Notes: generated by a model from the letters alone, not told the origin. 64,000 nucleotides of DNA from Atopsyche davidsoni (GCA_022113835.1 JAILWY010000010.1:12842501-12906500), one strand, 5' to 3'; positions 38,946 through 52,070 are shown, counted from the first letter of the stretch. Made by a program: numbers and translations.

Positions 38946-41149
38946 CATAATTTCATTAGATACTGAAAAGTGGTACTATTTTTTTACTTTATTTGCTGGC
39001 CGTAATATATTCAAAGATATTGATTTTCCAAATGAGATAAGAAACCTGCAAACTACTATATAAAAACCAGATACATAAATACAATGTACACGAATGTACA
39101 GGGTGCCTATGGGTTGAAGGGAGTGCGGTAGTTGGCCAGAGTAAGCTTATTGCACGGTAGCGTGCGATTTGTCACTTGAAGCCATGCGATGTCGTTTAGG
39201 ATCTAAATATGTTACACAAGGAACTTGGATGGGTTGAATAACCAAAATATTGTCCCAGAGGGGATTTTCTTTCTTAAAGTAGTGACTCGATTTTATTAGA
39301 GAGATTTTATATAAGTGGTATTAAAAAAAAAAAGATGTTTTATGAAATTGACGGAAACAAGGATCATTAATCGTTAAATTATAAAAAAAGTCACAAGACG
39401 ATGTTACTATAAAAAAATATTTGTTTTAAATTATACTTTATACAATTTATTCATCTAAAAAGACAAATATTAATTTCTTTAAATTATCAGTACACAATTT
39501 ACTGTGCTACATATTTATATCATTTAAGGTTTAATAAACTATATTTACTGGGCCATAGAACGATTCTGAAATGATGGATGTCATTGGTATCAAAATATAT
39601 TATTTATTTTTTAGATTACCTTGGAAAAAAAAAAAAACACTAATACTCTAGATTTTATCATGATTATTTAAATTAAGATTATTTTTTAATCGACAGATTT
39701 GTATATAAAGCTTCTCAAAACTTTGATTGATAAAGTAAGAGACGTTGCTTGGAAAGAAACATTTGTTTTGATGTGTATTTTATAATAAATAACAATCTAA
39801 TAATCCAATTTAATTTATAAAATTAACTCTTTGAACATATTGATTTTATTTAATATCGGTGTGTTTGTATCATATACAGTGTGTCTTTATGTATACACCA
39901 GTACATTCCAGTCAACTTGAGTCTGCTGGGTTAAGTAGTATGCCTACCGCGTAAGGGGAGAGCCGCTCCCTCAGTGCCCCGGGTCGCAGTAACCGATCCT
40001 GCCCAACTTTCCTCTAGAATAAATAAGCATGTTGTATCGCATTGATTGGAATACAAACGGGGCGTTTAGCATTCCACCGATCGGCGAGAGGAAAAAAGTT
40101 TATTATTCGAAAGATCGAAACAATTCTAATCCTGCATCAAGTCCGCCTTTGCTTGTTCACATTATCTTGAAGTTGAATTCGAAGTTTTTGAGGTACAAAA
40201 ATGTAAAAAACAAATTAAAAAACCTGCTTAAAAAGTTTAACTAGCATCATTTTATGTGGTGTATTGTGGTCTTAAATCATGTTATGACTTTTGAGATATT
40301 TTGCGCATTGGTAGAGTAATGAAATTAAAAAAAAATTACATTGATTCTATTTTAATATCCCAAAATAATATATATATATATATATACATAATTACGCGTT
40401 GGTCTATAATTTAAAATATAGATTTCGAAAAGGCCGTTGTTGTTTGAAAGTCCCATAAATATAAATGCAGTCGGGTATTTAATCATTTTTATCGTGAATT
40501 GGTACCGTATTATGAATAATTTCGGTAATATAACAAGTTTTTTATGATCCTTTATAATAACCGCTGTAATTTTTGATGTATGGTTGAAATTAAGTGCACC
40601 TTTCGATCGTAAAAATGCAAATTTTCCATTTTTAAATCATAATTTTAGTTCGTCGTTTAAATTATGATTGCTCCAACACGTTAAGAATATTCATTAAATA
40701 ATTTATGTGAATTTAGAGCACCTGTGTATATAATTTTTCAGTTTAACATTCATCCAAAGCATAAAATACTTGTTATGGAATATTTATAGGTTACTTAAGT
40801 TTAATAAAACATAAAAATGTTCTTTTACGTTTAAATATTTTGTTTATAAATTTTATTGTATATTAGTATATAATTTCATTATCATGGAATATTTTTCAAA
40901 TAGTAACTGAAAACATATGAATATTCTATATTTTAATATAACTAAATGAACTTATAAACAATACCTACCTAATAAGCATTATTTTTAAATATCTTAATTG
41001 AAAAGTATCAGGTTACGTGCTTTTTGGTTAAACAAATTTAGAACATTCTCTAAACTTCAATACCTATCTAATATCGGGTTTGTTCAATCGCTGTAATAGC
41101 AATTTTTACGATTCCAAATTACCTAGACAATTACTCACCCCCTTTTCCA
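36191..41149. other. gene desert with GC-richer islands
   Basis: No gene recognised. GC-richer islands occur at about 37670-37860, 38550-38770 and 39930-40130. The 92-codon frame at 37571-37849 and the two overlapping 84-codon frames near 38556-38821 have no family signature. Islands may be regulatory or old repeat copies. Confidence 0.45.
38839..38942. repeat. compound (TA)n/(CA)n microsatellite
   Basis: A TA run, then CA units with interruptions, then about 31 further TA units. Confidence 0.95.
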
Positions 41150-41350
41150 TCCCTTAGAAAAAAAGTCGCCGTTAATTTGTCACAAATTAGTTCGGGGAAA
41201 TTACCCCGAAAACTCGGGATAAAATGGCCGCCGGAAACCGAAAAGTCGGAAGCGGACAAAGTTTTGGAACTGAAATTATTTACCTTCGCGATTATGTTTA
41301 ATAAAGATCGTGACAGTGTAGGAGGGACGCCATCTTTACTTGTTCCAATA
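41150..41350. other. GC-richer island with two adjacent perfect inverted repeats
   Basis: AATTTGTCACAAATT (41174-41188, arms of 7) is followed two bases later by TTCGGGGAAATTACCCCGAA (41191-41210, arms of 7, loop of 6). Open frames of 86 and 92 codons run on both strands but show no domain. Confidence 0.5.
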
Positions 41351-42492
41351 AGATCCGATAATAGACAGCACATCAAACTGATTGGTTTTATATTGATACT
41401 GGCTATCATAAGTAAATTCTCTTCCTCAACAATTTAGAATTTTTTTTTGTTATAAATAGGTAGGGCACTTTCTGTATGTAAGGAATGTGACACGTATATA
41501 AAAAAATATAAATTATTAATTCAATTAAAGCTTGACGGAAAAAAACGAGTTGTCTTGAGTTTACTTTATTTGCGACTGAAGTAACGTTAAGTTTTGGACA
41601 CCTTGTCACGGATACCTTATTTTCAAGAGCCTCGTTAAACAGTGTACGTGATATAGGACGCCTAGGTCAGTGAACATAATAAGCTAGGTCTTCCCAACTG
41701 TAGCAGTGGAAAATATAATGACTACCGTGCTAACAACGCTGTCTTGAAACAGGGTTAGTGTTGAAAACGCCATTACGAGATAAATTTATTTGAGTATTAT
41801 ATATATATAGCAAGTTTTGGTTTTTTTTTCCGCATTTGTTATATAATTAGATGCATTGAAAGGTTGGGCTTAAATAAAATATCAGTGTAAAGTACCTGGG
41901 TTCGGTGTTGTATTCTTCAATATATATTTTATTAAATAAATGTTAATGTTTGAACGGTTGAATCTAAAACAATACGCGATTGCGCACGTGCTATGCAAAA
42001 TTGTGAATGAACACCAAATTCCTGCGATAATGATTTATAAATAATTTTTCAAAATGTAATAACCTGTTTTATTATTATTTGTTTCATTAACGGCAAAAGT
42101 TTTTTCATTTTACAAGCGGGCTAACAAAAATTCAGACTTTCTTGCTCGCTGCGAAGTTCGTCACTTTGGAGTTAATTCAGAAAATCTGCATAGAATTATA
42201 TTTAGCGAGATATATTCATGGCCAGCGTAATGTTTTAATTTATGCCCGAGTGTTTGCCAAGACACTTCTTTTTTTATAGGCACACTGTGGAAACACCAAG
42301 GTTTCAATGCTAGAAGATTTTAAAAATTTATTTATAGAGTGCCTAAAATATTGTTAAAAGTTAAATAAAACTAGTTTTAAAATTCATTTACATTGTAAAC
42401 AAGACAGCTATGAAACTTTAAACGTAACTTTGTGTCAATTATGATAATTCAATTATCCTTGTTATGTCTATTTTCGTGATTTAAAATCAGAA

Positions 42493-42536
42493 ATGTTAAT
42501 AGTATTAAAAAAATATTTTTTGAATACTATTAACAT
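42493..42536. repeat. 44-nt near-perfect palindrome
   Basis: ATGTTAATAGTATT at the left end is mirrored by AATACTATTAACAT at the right. The 16-nt centre (A-run, TATT, T-run) is itself palindromic apart from one A/G mismatch pair, so nearly all 44 bases can pair. Confidence 0.85.
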
Positions 42537-43884
42537 ACAGTTTACATAACAATTATTTATGTATGGGTATTTTGCCTTAAAAAAATTTGAAAATATCATT
42601 ATCTGTAATCTTCAAACTTCACCGAAATGAAATATATTGAATTGGAAAAACGATTTATTTTATATATTTATCATGTATATTATTCATAAATGGTTTGTTT
42701 AAATAAAGACACTCATAAATATTTATTGTAATAGACGTAAGCTGTAAATAGTTGCTGTAAATTAATCTAGGGTATCAAGAAAATTTTTGGTAAAATCCGG
42801 AAAACCTAGGAAAAGTTTGTTAAAATTCAAATTTGTTAATTATTGTGTGAATCATTTTATAAGCAGGTTGAAAATGAAGCATCGACTTCCACGTTAAAAG
42901 AACACATATAAAATAATAAATTAAGTGAATACATTTACAAACTAATTACATTACTTCATAATTTAAGTGACTTCATTTTAATTGTTCTTATTTGTTCACC
43001 AAATTGTCAGGTTACCAAAGATGATGAAAATAATAACCGTTGTGGTTATTAAATGTTATTTAAAATGACCTTTTTGATCTATTCCATTATTTTTTATTGA
43101 TAACAAGTAAGTATCAAAGATAAATAATCAAAAAAATCTCAGTTATTTGTGGTGGTCGCACTCTTGTAAAATCGTAAAAAATAATGCTTTTCATAACAAA
43201 CACACTTAAAAATTATGCCCCGGTTTTCAGTGGCGGCGGCGAAGAAGTGCGTGAGGAAGGCGGCGAGGGTGTAAATATTCAAATTAAGCGATAAAAATTA
43301 TATTCCCATTTTATTGGCTAATAAACTGAAAATCAAATGTCTTTTACCTGATTTTTAACGATCGCACGCGTATGATTCCCTATCAGGATAAATAAAAAAT
43401 ATATCGTTCTTTTTTCCAAAACATCTTCATCGTTTACATTTATTCGAGGTTAAAGTGATTTTGAGAATCCGCTAATACGCATTGACTATAAATTATTTAA
43501 CACATTTTGTGCATGGTGACATTTAATATTTATCACCATTTGACCTCTAGATATTCAAAATAAATCTATAAAAAGTTAGCCTACAAAAATTTATGCACAG
43601 TCAATATTTAATTAGAGGGTATATCGATATACTTTTAAAATAGGTTTGATTCTTGTTTTGAAATATATTTTTTTCTATTCGCGCAATGTAATCTGGATTT
43701 ACGGAATCGAACTGTAATAAAAAAAATATATGCACACAAATGTATTTTTATTTTAAATTGACGTTAATTTTATAAATTGTGTGTGTAATGTTTATATTTA
43801 AATAATTTAATACTAAAATAGCTCATTATAATGTAAAGAAAATATTAAATCGATACCCGGAAGTATTTTTAAAGATGGTATTCA
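42537..43884. other. AT-rich sequence, little recognised
   Basis: No gene. A short GC-rich stretch at about 43225-43275 (GGCGGCGGCGAAGAAG onward) is the only contrast. Confidence 0.5.
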
Positions 43885-44035
43885 AGGAAGGGTAGTTCTC
43901 ATTTCCTGGACCCAACGCGGCTTGAGAACGCGCTGCCCTTGCGCGAGAACCCAGATTCGGTGCTCTAGATGTTGCCATACAAACAGCCCTATTATCTTTA
44001 ATTGCCTGCATTATCATCTCGGCGTGTACAATGAG
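43885..44035. promoter_or_regulatory. GC-richer island, possible regulatory element
   Basis: About 150 bp of CpG-containing sequence (ACGCGGCTTGAGAACGCGC) next to ATCTTTAATTGCCTGC, a homeodomain-like core. It lies about 150 bp left of the long inverted repeat. Function unknown. Confidence 0.2.
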
Positions 44036-44190
44036 AAGCTAATATTGTGGCCACACTGTATGCGTTTCACGGTCTGGGGATCAGTTCATTTTTGAAGCTA
44101 ATGTAATTTCAGGTAGATTCATTTCTATTCACTACATTGGCTGTATGTATTGGCTGTAACTAAGACGTGGCTCAAAAATTAAAAAAAATA

Positions 44191-45600
44191 AAATATTTTA
44201 AATGTTTTATTGATAATATAACTGAATTATTATTTTTCTTTTTCGTAAGTGGAACAAAGTCTTGTGTATAATAAATATTAAATAGATGCATGAAGAAGAT
44301 TGCATACCAATTTGTTCAAAATGTATTACGTTGAGATAGTTGGATTATAGCAGACAAACGACGCAAGAATATAGGAGGTTTAATATATATACGACGCTTT
44401 TAAGGTTGTATTGTTTTAATTTAAAATTGACTCGCTTTGTTTATCCAGAATTCACGGAAAAGGTTTTTTTTGGTATCAGGATTTTTTCCAAAATAAGTAG
44501 AAAAATTTCGTGTGATTGATTGATTTGTTTATATTAAGAATCACTGATTGTTTTAAATTTAACATAACATCAACATTTAAAAATGAAATAAAAGTTTCAA
44601 AAATGTTTTACAAATTAAATAAAAAAATACTTATTAATGTTTTCGTCAATAATAACCGCGAGTGTTCAAATGTCTATATTGTATGCAATTCATTTATTTT
44701 ACGCATTTAAACCAACTATTTCATGGAGATAAACGTGTTAAACGATAAAAGGGAAACATTTATTCCAGTAAAATATAAGTTTTGGACTCGAGGTTTTCGT
44801 TGTTAGTCCACTGTTTTGGGACAGTAGTTCGCAGTAATGGCCTCTTTTCAAACTAAATGGGCAATTTGTATTGTTTAAGGCAATTTCGTAAATTTTATTC
44901 AAAATTTGGCTCTAAATATAAATTTGCCTATTATTTATTTATTCGAAAACATCTAAAAATAAAATTTTCCAAACTCTAACTATTTTATTTTATTATCCTG
45001 TTAATAATCCTAAAAAATTACAAGTACATATTTTTTAATCATTATAAAAAGTGGAACCGTAAAAAAAGTATATCAAGATTCCCTTTTCTATTAAAATATT
45101 TTTGATGCGTAAAATGAAAGCGTTAAAAATTTAGCTTTTTAATGAGTAGTTGTTTCACCCGTTTATGTAAACTTTGGGGTGATTGTTACGTTATTTTTTT
45201 AATTATTGAGTTTTGATGTTTTAAATTGAAAATAAATTTTTAAAGTTAAATTTTAATTAATCATTAATATAAAATATGAACAAATCATGCCAAATTTTAG
45301 AAAAAATCCAGTCCCAAAAAATCTTTTCCGTGGGCTCTAGATAAACAAAGCAAGCCAACTTCGAATTGAAACTTAAAAAAACCTTATAAACGCCATATAT
45401 ATAATATAATAAACTTTCTATATTCTTGCGTCGTTCCTCTGTTATAAACCAAATATCTCAGCGTAATACATTTTGAACAAATTGGTATTCAATCTTCTTC
45501 ACGTATCTGTTTAACATTTATTATACACAAGACGTTGTTACACTTACGCAAAAGCAAAATAATCATTCAGTTACATAATAAGTAAAGCATTTGAAATAAT
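44191..45600. repeat. long imperfect inverted repeat, arms about 305 bp
   Basis: The segment 44191-44495 is repeated in reverse complement at 45296-45600, with 800 bp between. Reading the best stretch by eye (left about 44246-44377), about 119 of 132 bases agree. Shared blocks include GTCTTGTGTATAATAAAT, TGAAGAAGATTG, ACCAATTTGTTCAAAATG, ACGACGCAAGAATATAG and GCTTTGTTTATC. Weaker similarity continues into the loop (for example TTTTACGCAT near 44700 and its complement near 45110). No clear target-site duplication was found. It could be a fold-back transposon, an old inverted duplication or a hairpin-RNA locus. A 64-codon frame at 44516-44710 has no coding features. Confidence 0.8.
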
Positions 45601-48600
45601 TTTTCAAAAAAAAATATTATTTCAAGTGATTGCCGAATTCATCTTCCTATTAAATGTGTTATTTAACAATATCATTATTTATTTTGTCTGTTGATTTATG
45701 ACCCCAAAAAGGTTACTCAGCACTGATTAAAGACCTTTTTTATGTTAAAAAAATATTGAAATGTAGCACAATTAACATTGTTTTGAAAGGGTTGCGTATT
45801 CTTACTACCTGGAATGTTCTCCACAGCCCCCGGCGAGGAAGCGTCTTCCTAATTCAAAAATAACACTTCCAAATTTAAAATGCGACGCGCGCTACATTTT
45901 TACAGTAATTATATTCCTGTGTTAATTAAACGGCGTTGTTTCATATTAAGCGCTATTTTAAAATTAGCAAAGATCTTCTGCTTTTTGTAGTCTTGCTATA
46001 TGGCGCAGGGAATCTGTACCGGAATTATTGACCGGCTTGGACCGCTTTTGCATGAAGGTCCCTCGTAAGCTGTTGGAGCTAGTTGGTTTTTCATATTTGT
46101 TTCTTAAATATAATGAACTAAAAATTAAACCAGTCTCTTGTGAGTTTTTGATTTCATTGAGTAGACACATAATAATGGCGGAGTATTCTTTGATTTTACT
46201 TCAATCGCTTCAATTCACTATTTTACAGCTTACATTGCCATCGTTGTTTTACCTCATTCTGTTTTCATTATATTATGTAGTCTGAAGAATAGCTTAAATA
46301 TTACAACATCATGCCAACATATCTAATCAAAGTTTCTTCATAGCGGTATTATTAATATGAATATATAAAATCACGCTTATTATTCAGGCTTTGGGAGTAC
46401 ATTGCCAGCCATCTTTAAAAATCTTCTAAGAAATTTCAATTACCCTAACGAGCTCTATTCGTGTCTAGTTAATTGAGAGAAAGGGTCGTATTTGAATATA
46501 GTAAGGTAATTCAAATATATTTGTGATATTCAAAAGGTTCAAAACTATCCATATTACTTGTATGTTGTTAAATACGTCCATACTAAATTTGAGTTAAATT
46601 ACAGGATTTTGTTTGCTCTTCACAAGTTTGTACAGATGATGCGGAACTCCGTTAACTCTTACTGCTATTTGTTTTAAAAAAAAAACAGTATTTATTTAGA
46701 AACAACTCGGTAGGTGTGGGTTTACATAATTATTTTCTTTCACCTGGTGTTTTAACCACCTTGACTACCGAGTGCTCTAAATGGAATGAACACTCAGACA
46801 AATTAGTGGTCTGGAATCCCATAACTTGTGTTTATTTTAATTATTTGAAATTTCGTAATTAATTACGGCGATTTTTCGATTAGCGAGGCGCCGATAATGC
46901 GTACTATCGATAAAGTACGCTGGTTTCCAATTAAGCGACCTGTCAATGGTTTTAAACTAGTCACATTTATATTAAAAGTAAATGATCGGAAATTAATTTA
47001 GCAATTTATTTTCTAAAACGAATAAACAAACAAAAATATAAAATGTAAGCAGACAGATATAAGTCATTTTTGACCTTCATCTTTTTATGCTCCATAAATT
47101 TGAAGGGGGATAGATTATTATGCCAAAAACTTGAACAGAAGCAATAATATAAGGGTTTTTATAAATTTTCCTAATTTATTTTTAGACAAAGGAAAAACGA
47201 CAGTGGAAAATGTTCAATGTATGGCTTGTGTATTCTAAATTATACGAATACGTGAAGGTATAAAACATTCCTTAATAATTTTTATTGTATTTAAGATGTA
47301 TAATAATAAGATGCACGTTGGGCAAAACTAACTATAAATTAAACACATTTATAGTAAGAATAATTTTCTGAACTGTCACATGATTTACATAAGTTTTAAA
47401 TTTAGGAGCTCACAGTCAATAAAATAACCTGCATTGTACTATCGTGTTTTTGAATACAGGGGTAACGAAATATTTCTATAATAGTCCTCGAACACAAACA
47501 TTTTTCACAATCCTTTCAAAGACAAAATAGTCGTTATTTCAGCAACTCAAAGATTTATTTACCTGTCCAAAAACCTAATGTTTTATTATAAAAATATTAA
47601 GTTCATTAAATTTTAAATAAACTTTTGTATCAGTGACTCTTTTTTTTAAATAGAAAAACTGGCAAATAAAAACTCTCAGTAAGTTATGAAGTTACAAAGT
47701 CAAAATATCGAGATCTGTAGCATGTTTTGTTTAATGATTTGTATTTGGCCACGTAATTTACATACAAAATGCTGAATGAATCGTAATCGTCAAACACCTA
47801 ATTAAGGTGACATACTCATTTTAGTTTAGGATTAACTTGTCAGGATAGAGATTTAACTGGGAATGTTTCGGCTAAGAGTCAAATGTTTAACTATGAAACC
47901 AGCAAGTCTTTCAATTTTTGCTTAGTATTGGATAAACTCGAGAACTATCCTTAATTATTGACAACTGCTGTGGGAATTGAACGACAGACTAATTCTGATA
48001 ATATAAATGTTTGTAACCCTTCGAACGACCACTAATAATACATAGACGTAATAAGTCACGTTACGATATTGGAACAAGGTGCTTGAATAGATCTGAAAAT
48101 GATTCTTTTGACTATTAGTTACCAACGTGAGTGTCAAATGTACTTCAAATATGACCTCAAATAAAGTTAATTCATCCTGCTGTCTATTGAACTGTAGCTT
48201 TGCTCCATCATACCAACATCGCTCTGTTCAGTTTATTACCGAGCACAGTTTTGTATCATTCAATATTTTTTATTACATATATTAATATAATGCTTCTATG
48301 TTGTTACTATATTTTTGGAATCACTTGAACTATGGCAAGTTTTTATTGTTCTAGTTATTACGCGGATTACCCTCTATGTTGATGAACTGTTTCCGTATTT
48401 GTGTATGACGTAATACAATGGTGCATTATTAATTTAGTATTATCACATTAAACATGCGCTACAGCGGGTTTTATTGCTGCAATACAAATATTAAATTAAT
48501 ATTTTAACATGTTGAAATTGGTAATTGTCAAAATTTTGCATTCATTTATGGTGTTTCATTTATTCTAATGATGTTACCAACGTATACATTCGTCGTTTAA

Positions 48601-49125
48601 TTTTAACTCTATTAATGCTCTTTTTATGCTTACTTCTGTGCGAGTGGTTCTCCGTGTAGTATTAAATATTTATTATTTCTGATAACAATTAATAATTCTC
48701 GATCATATTTTTAAAAGATTCTACATATACCTATATATCTTGAATAACATTTTCGTAGCATTAATTTATGTTGACAGATGCAAAATACAATTAAAATTTT
48801 CCTTGGAATAAGGCCCCATGTAGTTGATTTTCTTGAGTGTGAATAAAATACAAGAGAGAAAGCATTTTATTTTTTGTCATGCCTATGTGCCCAAGATATT
48901 ATTTTTTATGTAAGGAAACATATATTCTTTGAATTTTTTCAAACTCTAGAGATTGAAAAATACTATTGAGACCCATTAAAATTTAATTGAAAATCCTTTA
49001 TTTTAATGAAGTCTAAAACTATTGTTAACAAACAAATTTTGACAAAAGTAACATGAAAATATATCATACATCATAAAAAAAAAATTTGCATGAAATAAGC
49101 AGAACTCAGTTATTTTAAATTCTCC
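45601..49125. other. AT-rich gene desert
   Basis: No gene recognised. The motif island at 46865-46960 is listed separately. Confidence 0.5.
46865..46960. promoter_or_regulatory. DRE-type TATCGATA inside an inverted repeat
   Basis: Arms GCGTACT (46899-46905) and AGTACGC (46914-46920) flank TATCGATA (46905-46912), the insect DREF/BEAF-32 core. The neighbourhood is GC-richer, with GGCGCC. Motifs are seen; a promoter or boundary role is inferred. Confidence 0.3.
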
Positions 49126-49129
49126 GTGC

Positions 49130-49580
49130 CCTGCTTTTTGCTTGCAGGAGAATACCGTCGCCGGAGCTGTTTCTGTAATTCTGAACTAGAGCGGTCGTTC
49201 GATTAATAATAATGGCGTCTATAACTTGTGGCGGGCTTTATATAATATTATGCCCCCGATAGGTATTTTATCTCATTGCATTGGAAGCTGCAATGGGCAG
49301 TTTTATTTATTATAATCCCTGAAAAAAATAAATGCCTTGGGTTCTTTCATTTTGTACAGGGGTCGTCCGGTGTCTGTGTAACAGCGGTGCAAAACCATCG
49401 GTTTCCGTGCCATTAATCCATTTTTATTGTTAACTAAGCCTTTGTACTTTGAACAAAGAACCGAATAAATTCAATTAGATCATTTATCCGCTACCCTGAC
49501 GGTAAAAAACCGAAGCCTGGCCGTAGGGTGAGTGGGAAGATATTCGGCCGCATGGGACAGAGCGAGACGCGCGGGATTTA
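49130..49580. promoter_or_regulatory. large GC-richer island with HMG-box and homeodomain motifs
   Basis: About 450 bp with raised GC in the desert. It holds CTTTGAACAAAG (49447-49458), two facing TCF/SOX cores, with another CTTTGT just upstream (49440), plus CATTAATCC and TTTTATTTATTA. No open frame of note. Enhancer-like composition; function unproven. Confidence 0.3.
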
Positions 49581-50140
49581 GAGGATGAATAAAAATATTT
49601 AACCCTTGTGTGGGGGAGCAAATTTTGTTTTTCTCATTTTAAGTTTCTCGAAGCCCTCCAGAGACAAGTAAAATTTTTTAACTGACTCCATCATTATTAT
49701 TCATTTTTATATCGCCGAAGCTCACAAAATAGCGTTTTATGATTCAATGGTTTGTACCAGTTTACGCAGTGATTTGATTAGAGTTCTGATCGATAATTTT
49801 TTTAAAATGAAAATAAAGAGTAATTTTATTTACTTCTCATTTAGGTATGGTAATAAAATACACCACAAATAAATCATAAAATATATTTTTGAGACAGAAA
49901 GTTCTTTGATATATAAATAGACCTTTCATATTGTTTACCATGCATTTTATCCTATGCAATAGATTTTTATTTTGTTAAACTAATGCAGGTCTTATTTGAT
50001 GAAAACAGATCAGGCAAAACATATTATAAGTTTTTAATAATAACAGGAAGTTTATGTTTTTTTGTGCTGTACTCGGCGTACTTACACAAATAGACGCGTA
50101 TTTCACAAAATCAATAAAATTATCTGGATAATATAAGTAA

Positions 50141-50190
50141 TACGACACACCCACACACCCACACACCCACACATCCACACACACACACAT
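50141..50190. repeat. (CCCACACA)n-type minisatellite
   Basis: Imperfect tandem CA/CCACA units. Confidence 0.9.
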
Positions 50191-50335
50191 GTAGAGCTAT
50201 GCTAACAATATTATTCACTGATTCTGCACTTAGGTTGTGGGGCTTATAAGGTGTGGCTTAGGTGGTAGCGAATATGATTGTTTTATTTTCGTTATTAAGT
50301 TCGTGTAGAGAAAAATATGTGTAAAAACCCTTTTT

Positions 50336-50340
<5 letters not shown>

Positions 50341-50397
<57 letters not shown>
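50341..50397. repeat. (TA)n microsatellite
   Basis: About 28 TA units with one interruption near the 3' end. Confidence 0.95.
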
Positions 50398-51700
50398 GTT
50401 TGTGTGTGTCGAATGAACTAACTAAAATCCCAGTGATAGGAAAAATAATCGCCTGAGCGCTGCAAGATTTTCCACGAATAGCGCCGCTGTTCTTAGTCGT
50501 AATTAATGCAAAGGACTAATGTCAGTCACAGTAAAGGACGTGGATATTTATAGAGGTAATTTTGAATATGCAAGGTAAAACTCAATTAATGAGAAGAAGC
50601 TTGTGTTTGCCAAAACAAACGCAACATGCTTTTGAATGGTAAAGTTAAATTAAATAATCTATAAAATATATTTGAAAGTATTTTCTGATTGGAAATGTAT
50701 ACCCAAATTTTTTTATTAGTTAAATTGTCAAACACATGATTACGTGTTGATATATATCCGAGAACTTAAAGCAATAGAATTTTTGTGCCAGTAACTACTT
50801 ATTTTTTAATTTTGTTTACAATTAAAGGAAAATTGTTCTGAAAAAATATAAGCTCTTAAATTACGACAAAAGGTACTGTCACCTTTGCAAATCGATTGAA
50901 TAACGACGAGCAGTTTTTATTTATAAAATTAAAACTTCAAGATAAAGTTTTGTGCGCAAAGTATCTTAATCTCAACGCCTCCGTGCCGGTGGTTGAAGAT
51001 GATGATATAAAATTACAATCAGATGTTATACATTATACGGTAGAGTACCATTCTATTCCGGTGTCTCTCAGTCTTGAAAAGGGGTGCTCCATGGTCTAGA
51101 AGAGACAGGAAAGTCTATGAATACAGCCGCTAGGGATGTGTACATTCAAAAAATATTATTTAAGATATGTAGTTTCGTTTGATATTACTATTTTAATATT
51201 TGAATTATAAAATGCTTTCAACAATTGTAAGTTGGTTTGTTGAAATAAGAAAAGTAATAAAACTTGAATGCTTTTGACAATTGATGAATATTGACAAATA
51301 AAAAGCTCGATCATTCGACATCGATATTATGTTGAATGTCAAATTGTTTATTGTTTAGAGTAATTGTATAATTTTACATGAATTATCTAACATTAAAATT
51401 GTGCTTTTGAATAGATCATATAAATATAAATGAAATAATAATAAATAAACTTATTTTTTATAACATTAAATAATAAGAAACAAGCGCAATAAGCGCGAAA
51501 ACTATTTTTTAATATTTGCTAACATCGATTACTTTATAAAGTGTTCTTGATTTGATGTTAGTTTTTGATATTTTAGTATCGTGAATGCAGACTTACTGTG
51601 AGTAATATATAAAATAGGAAATGTTCAATACATCTTAAGCTTTAGCGACCGCCCGACAGATGGTGCTAGTGGTGCTGCTATTTCGCCGGCGCCATGATTG
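50398..51700. other. AT-rich intergenic sequence
   Basis: An open frame of 67 codons (50896-51099) shows no domain. Nothing else recognised until the GC-richer edge at about 51640. Confidence 0.5.
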
Positions 51701-51702
51701 CT

Positions 51703-52070
51703 CGCGGCTGCTGTAGTTATTGGGACATTTTAATGACTTTTTTAATGATGGAAACTCATATAATTGGAGCTATCACCTTTCCAAATCAGATTTTTTAGGT
51801 TTCGCGGACGGGACGTTGTTTTTTTATTTTTTTTACAGCTGCTGAAGTTATTGGAACATTTTAATGGTGGAAGCGCCTTTCATTGAATCTGTTCCTTTTT
51901 TCCTAGCCTGATTTTTTTTAGGTATGCGACACAATATTTATAGGTGCCGCTATGCTTACGGGTACTGAAATGATTGAATTGTTTTAATGATGATAGCAAC
52001 TTATTTAAAAAGCTGTCCCCTTTTCAAAATAGATTTTTAGATATTATGGATCTAGCAGACTTTCATTTTA
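51703..52070. repeat. diverged tandem triplication, about 110-130 bp units
   Basis: Three successive units share GCTGCTG(T/A)AGTTATTGG(G/A)ACATTTTAATG (third unit more diverged: ACTGAAATGATTGAAT, TGTTTTAATGATG), then a CTTTTCCAAAT-like block and GATTTTTTAGGT. They begin at about 51706, 51837 and 51963. Old tandem repeat of unknown origin. Confidence 0.7.

Noticed and set aside
39930..40020. GC-rich stretch considered as tRNA or SINE head
   Set aside because: No A/B box pair and no cloverleaf could be drawn.
41131..41437. Frames of 92 (-) and 86 (+) codons over the same island
   Set aside because: Open on both strands because of composition; no domain, signal peptide or splice partners.
50141..50190. 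CRISPR-like or regulatory repeat array
   Set aside because: Simple CA-rich minisatellite; nuclear insect context, no spacers.
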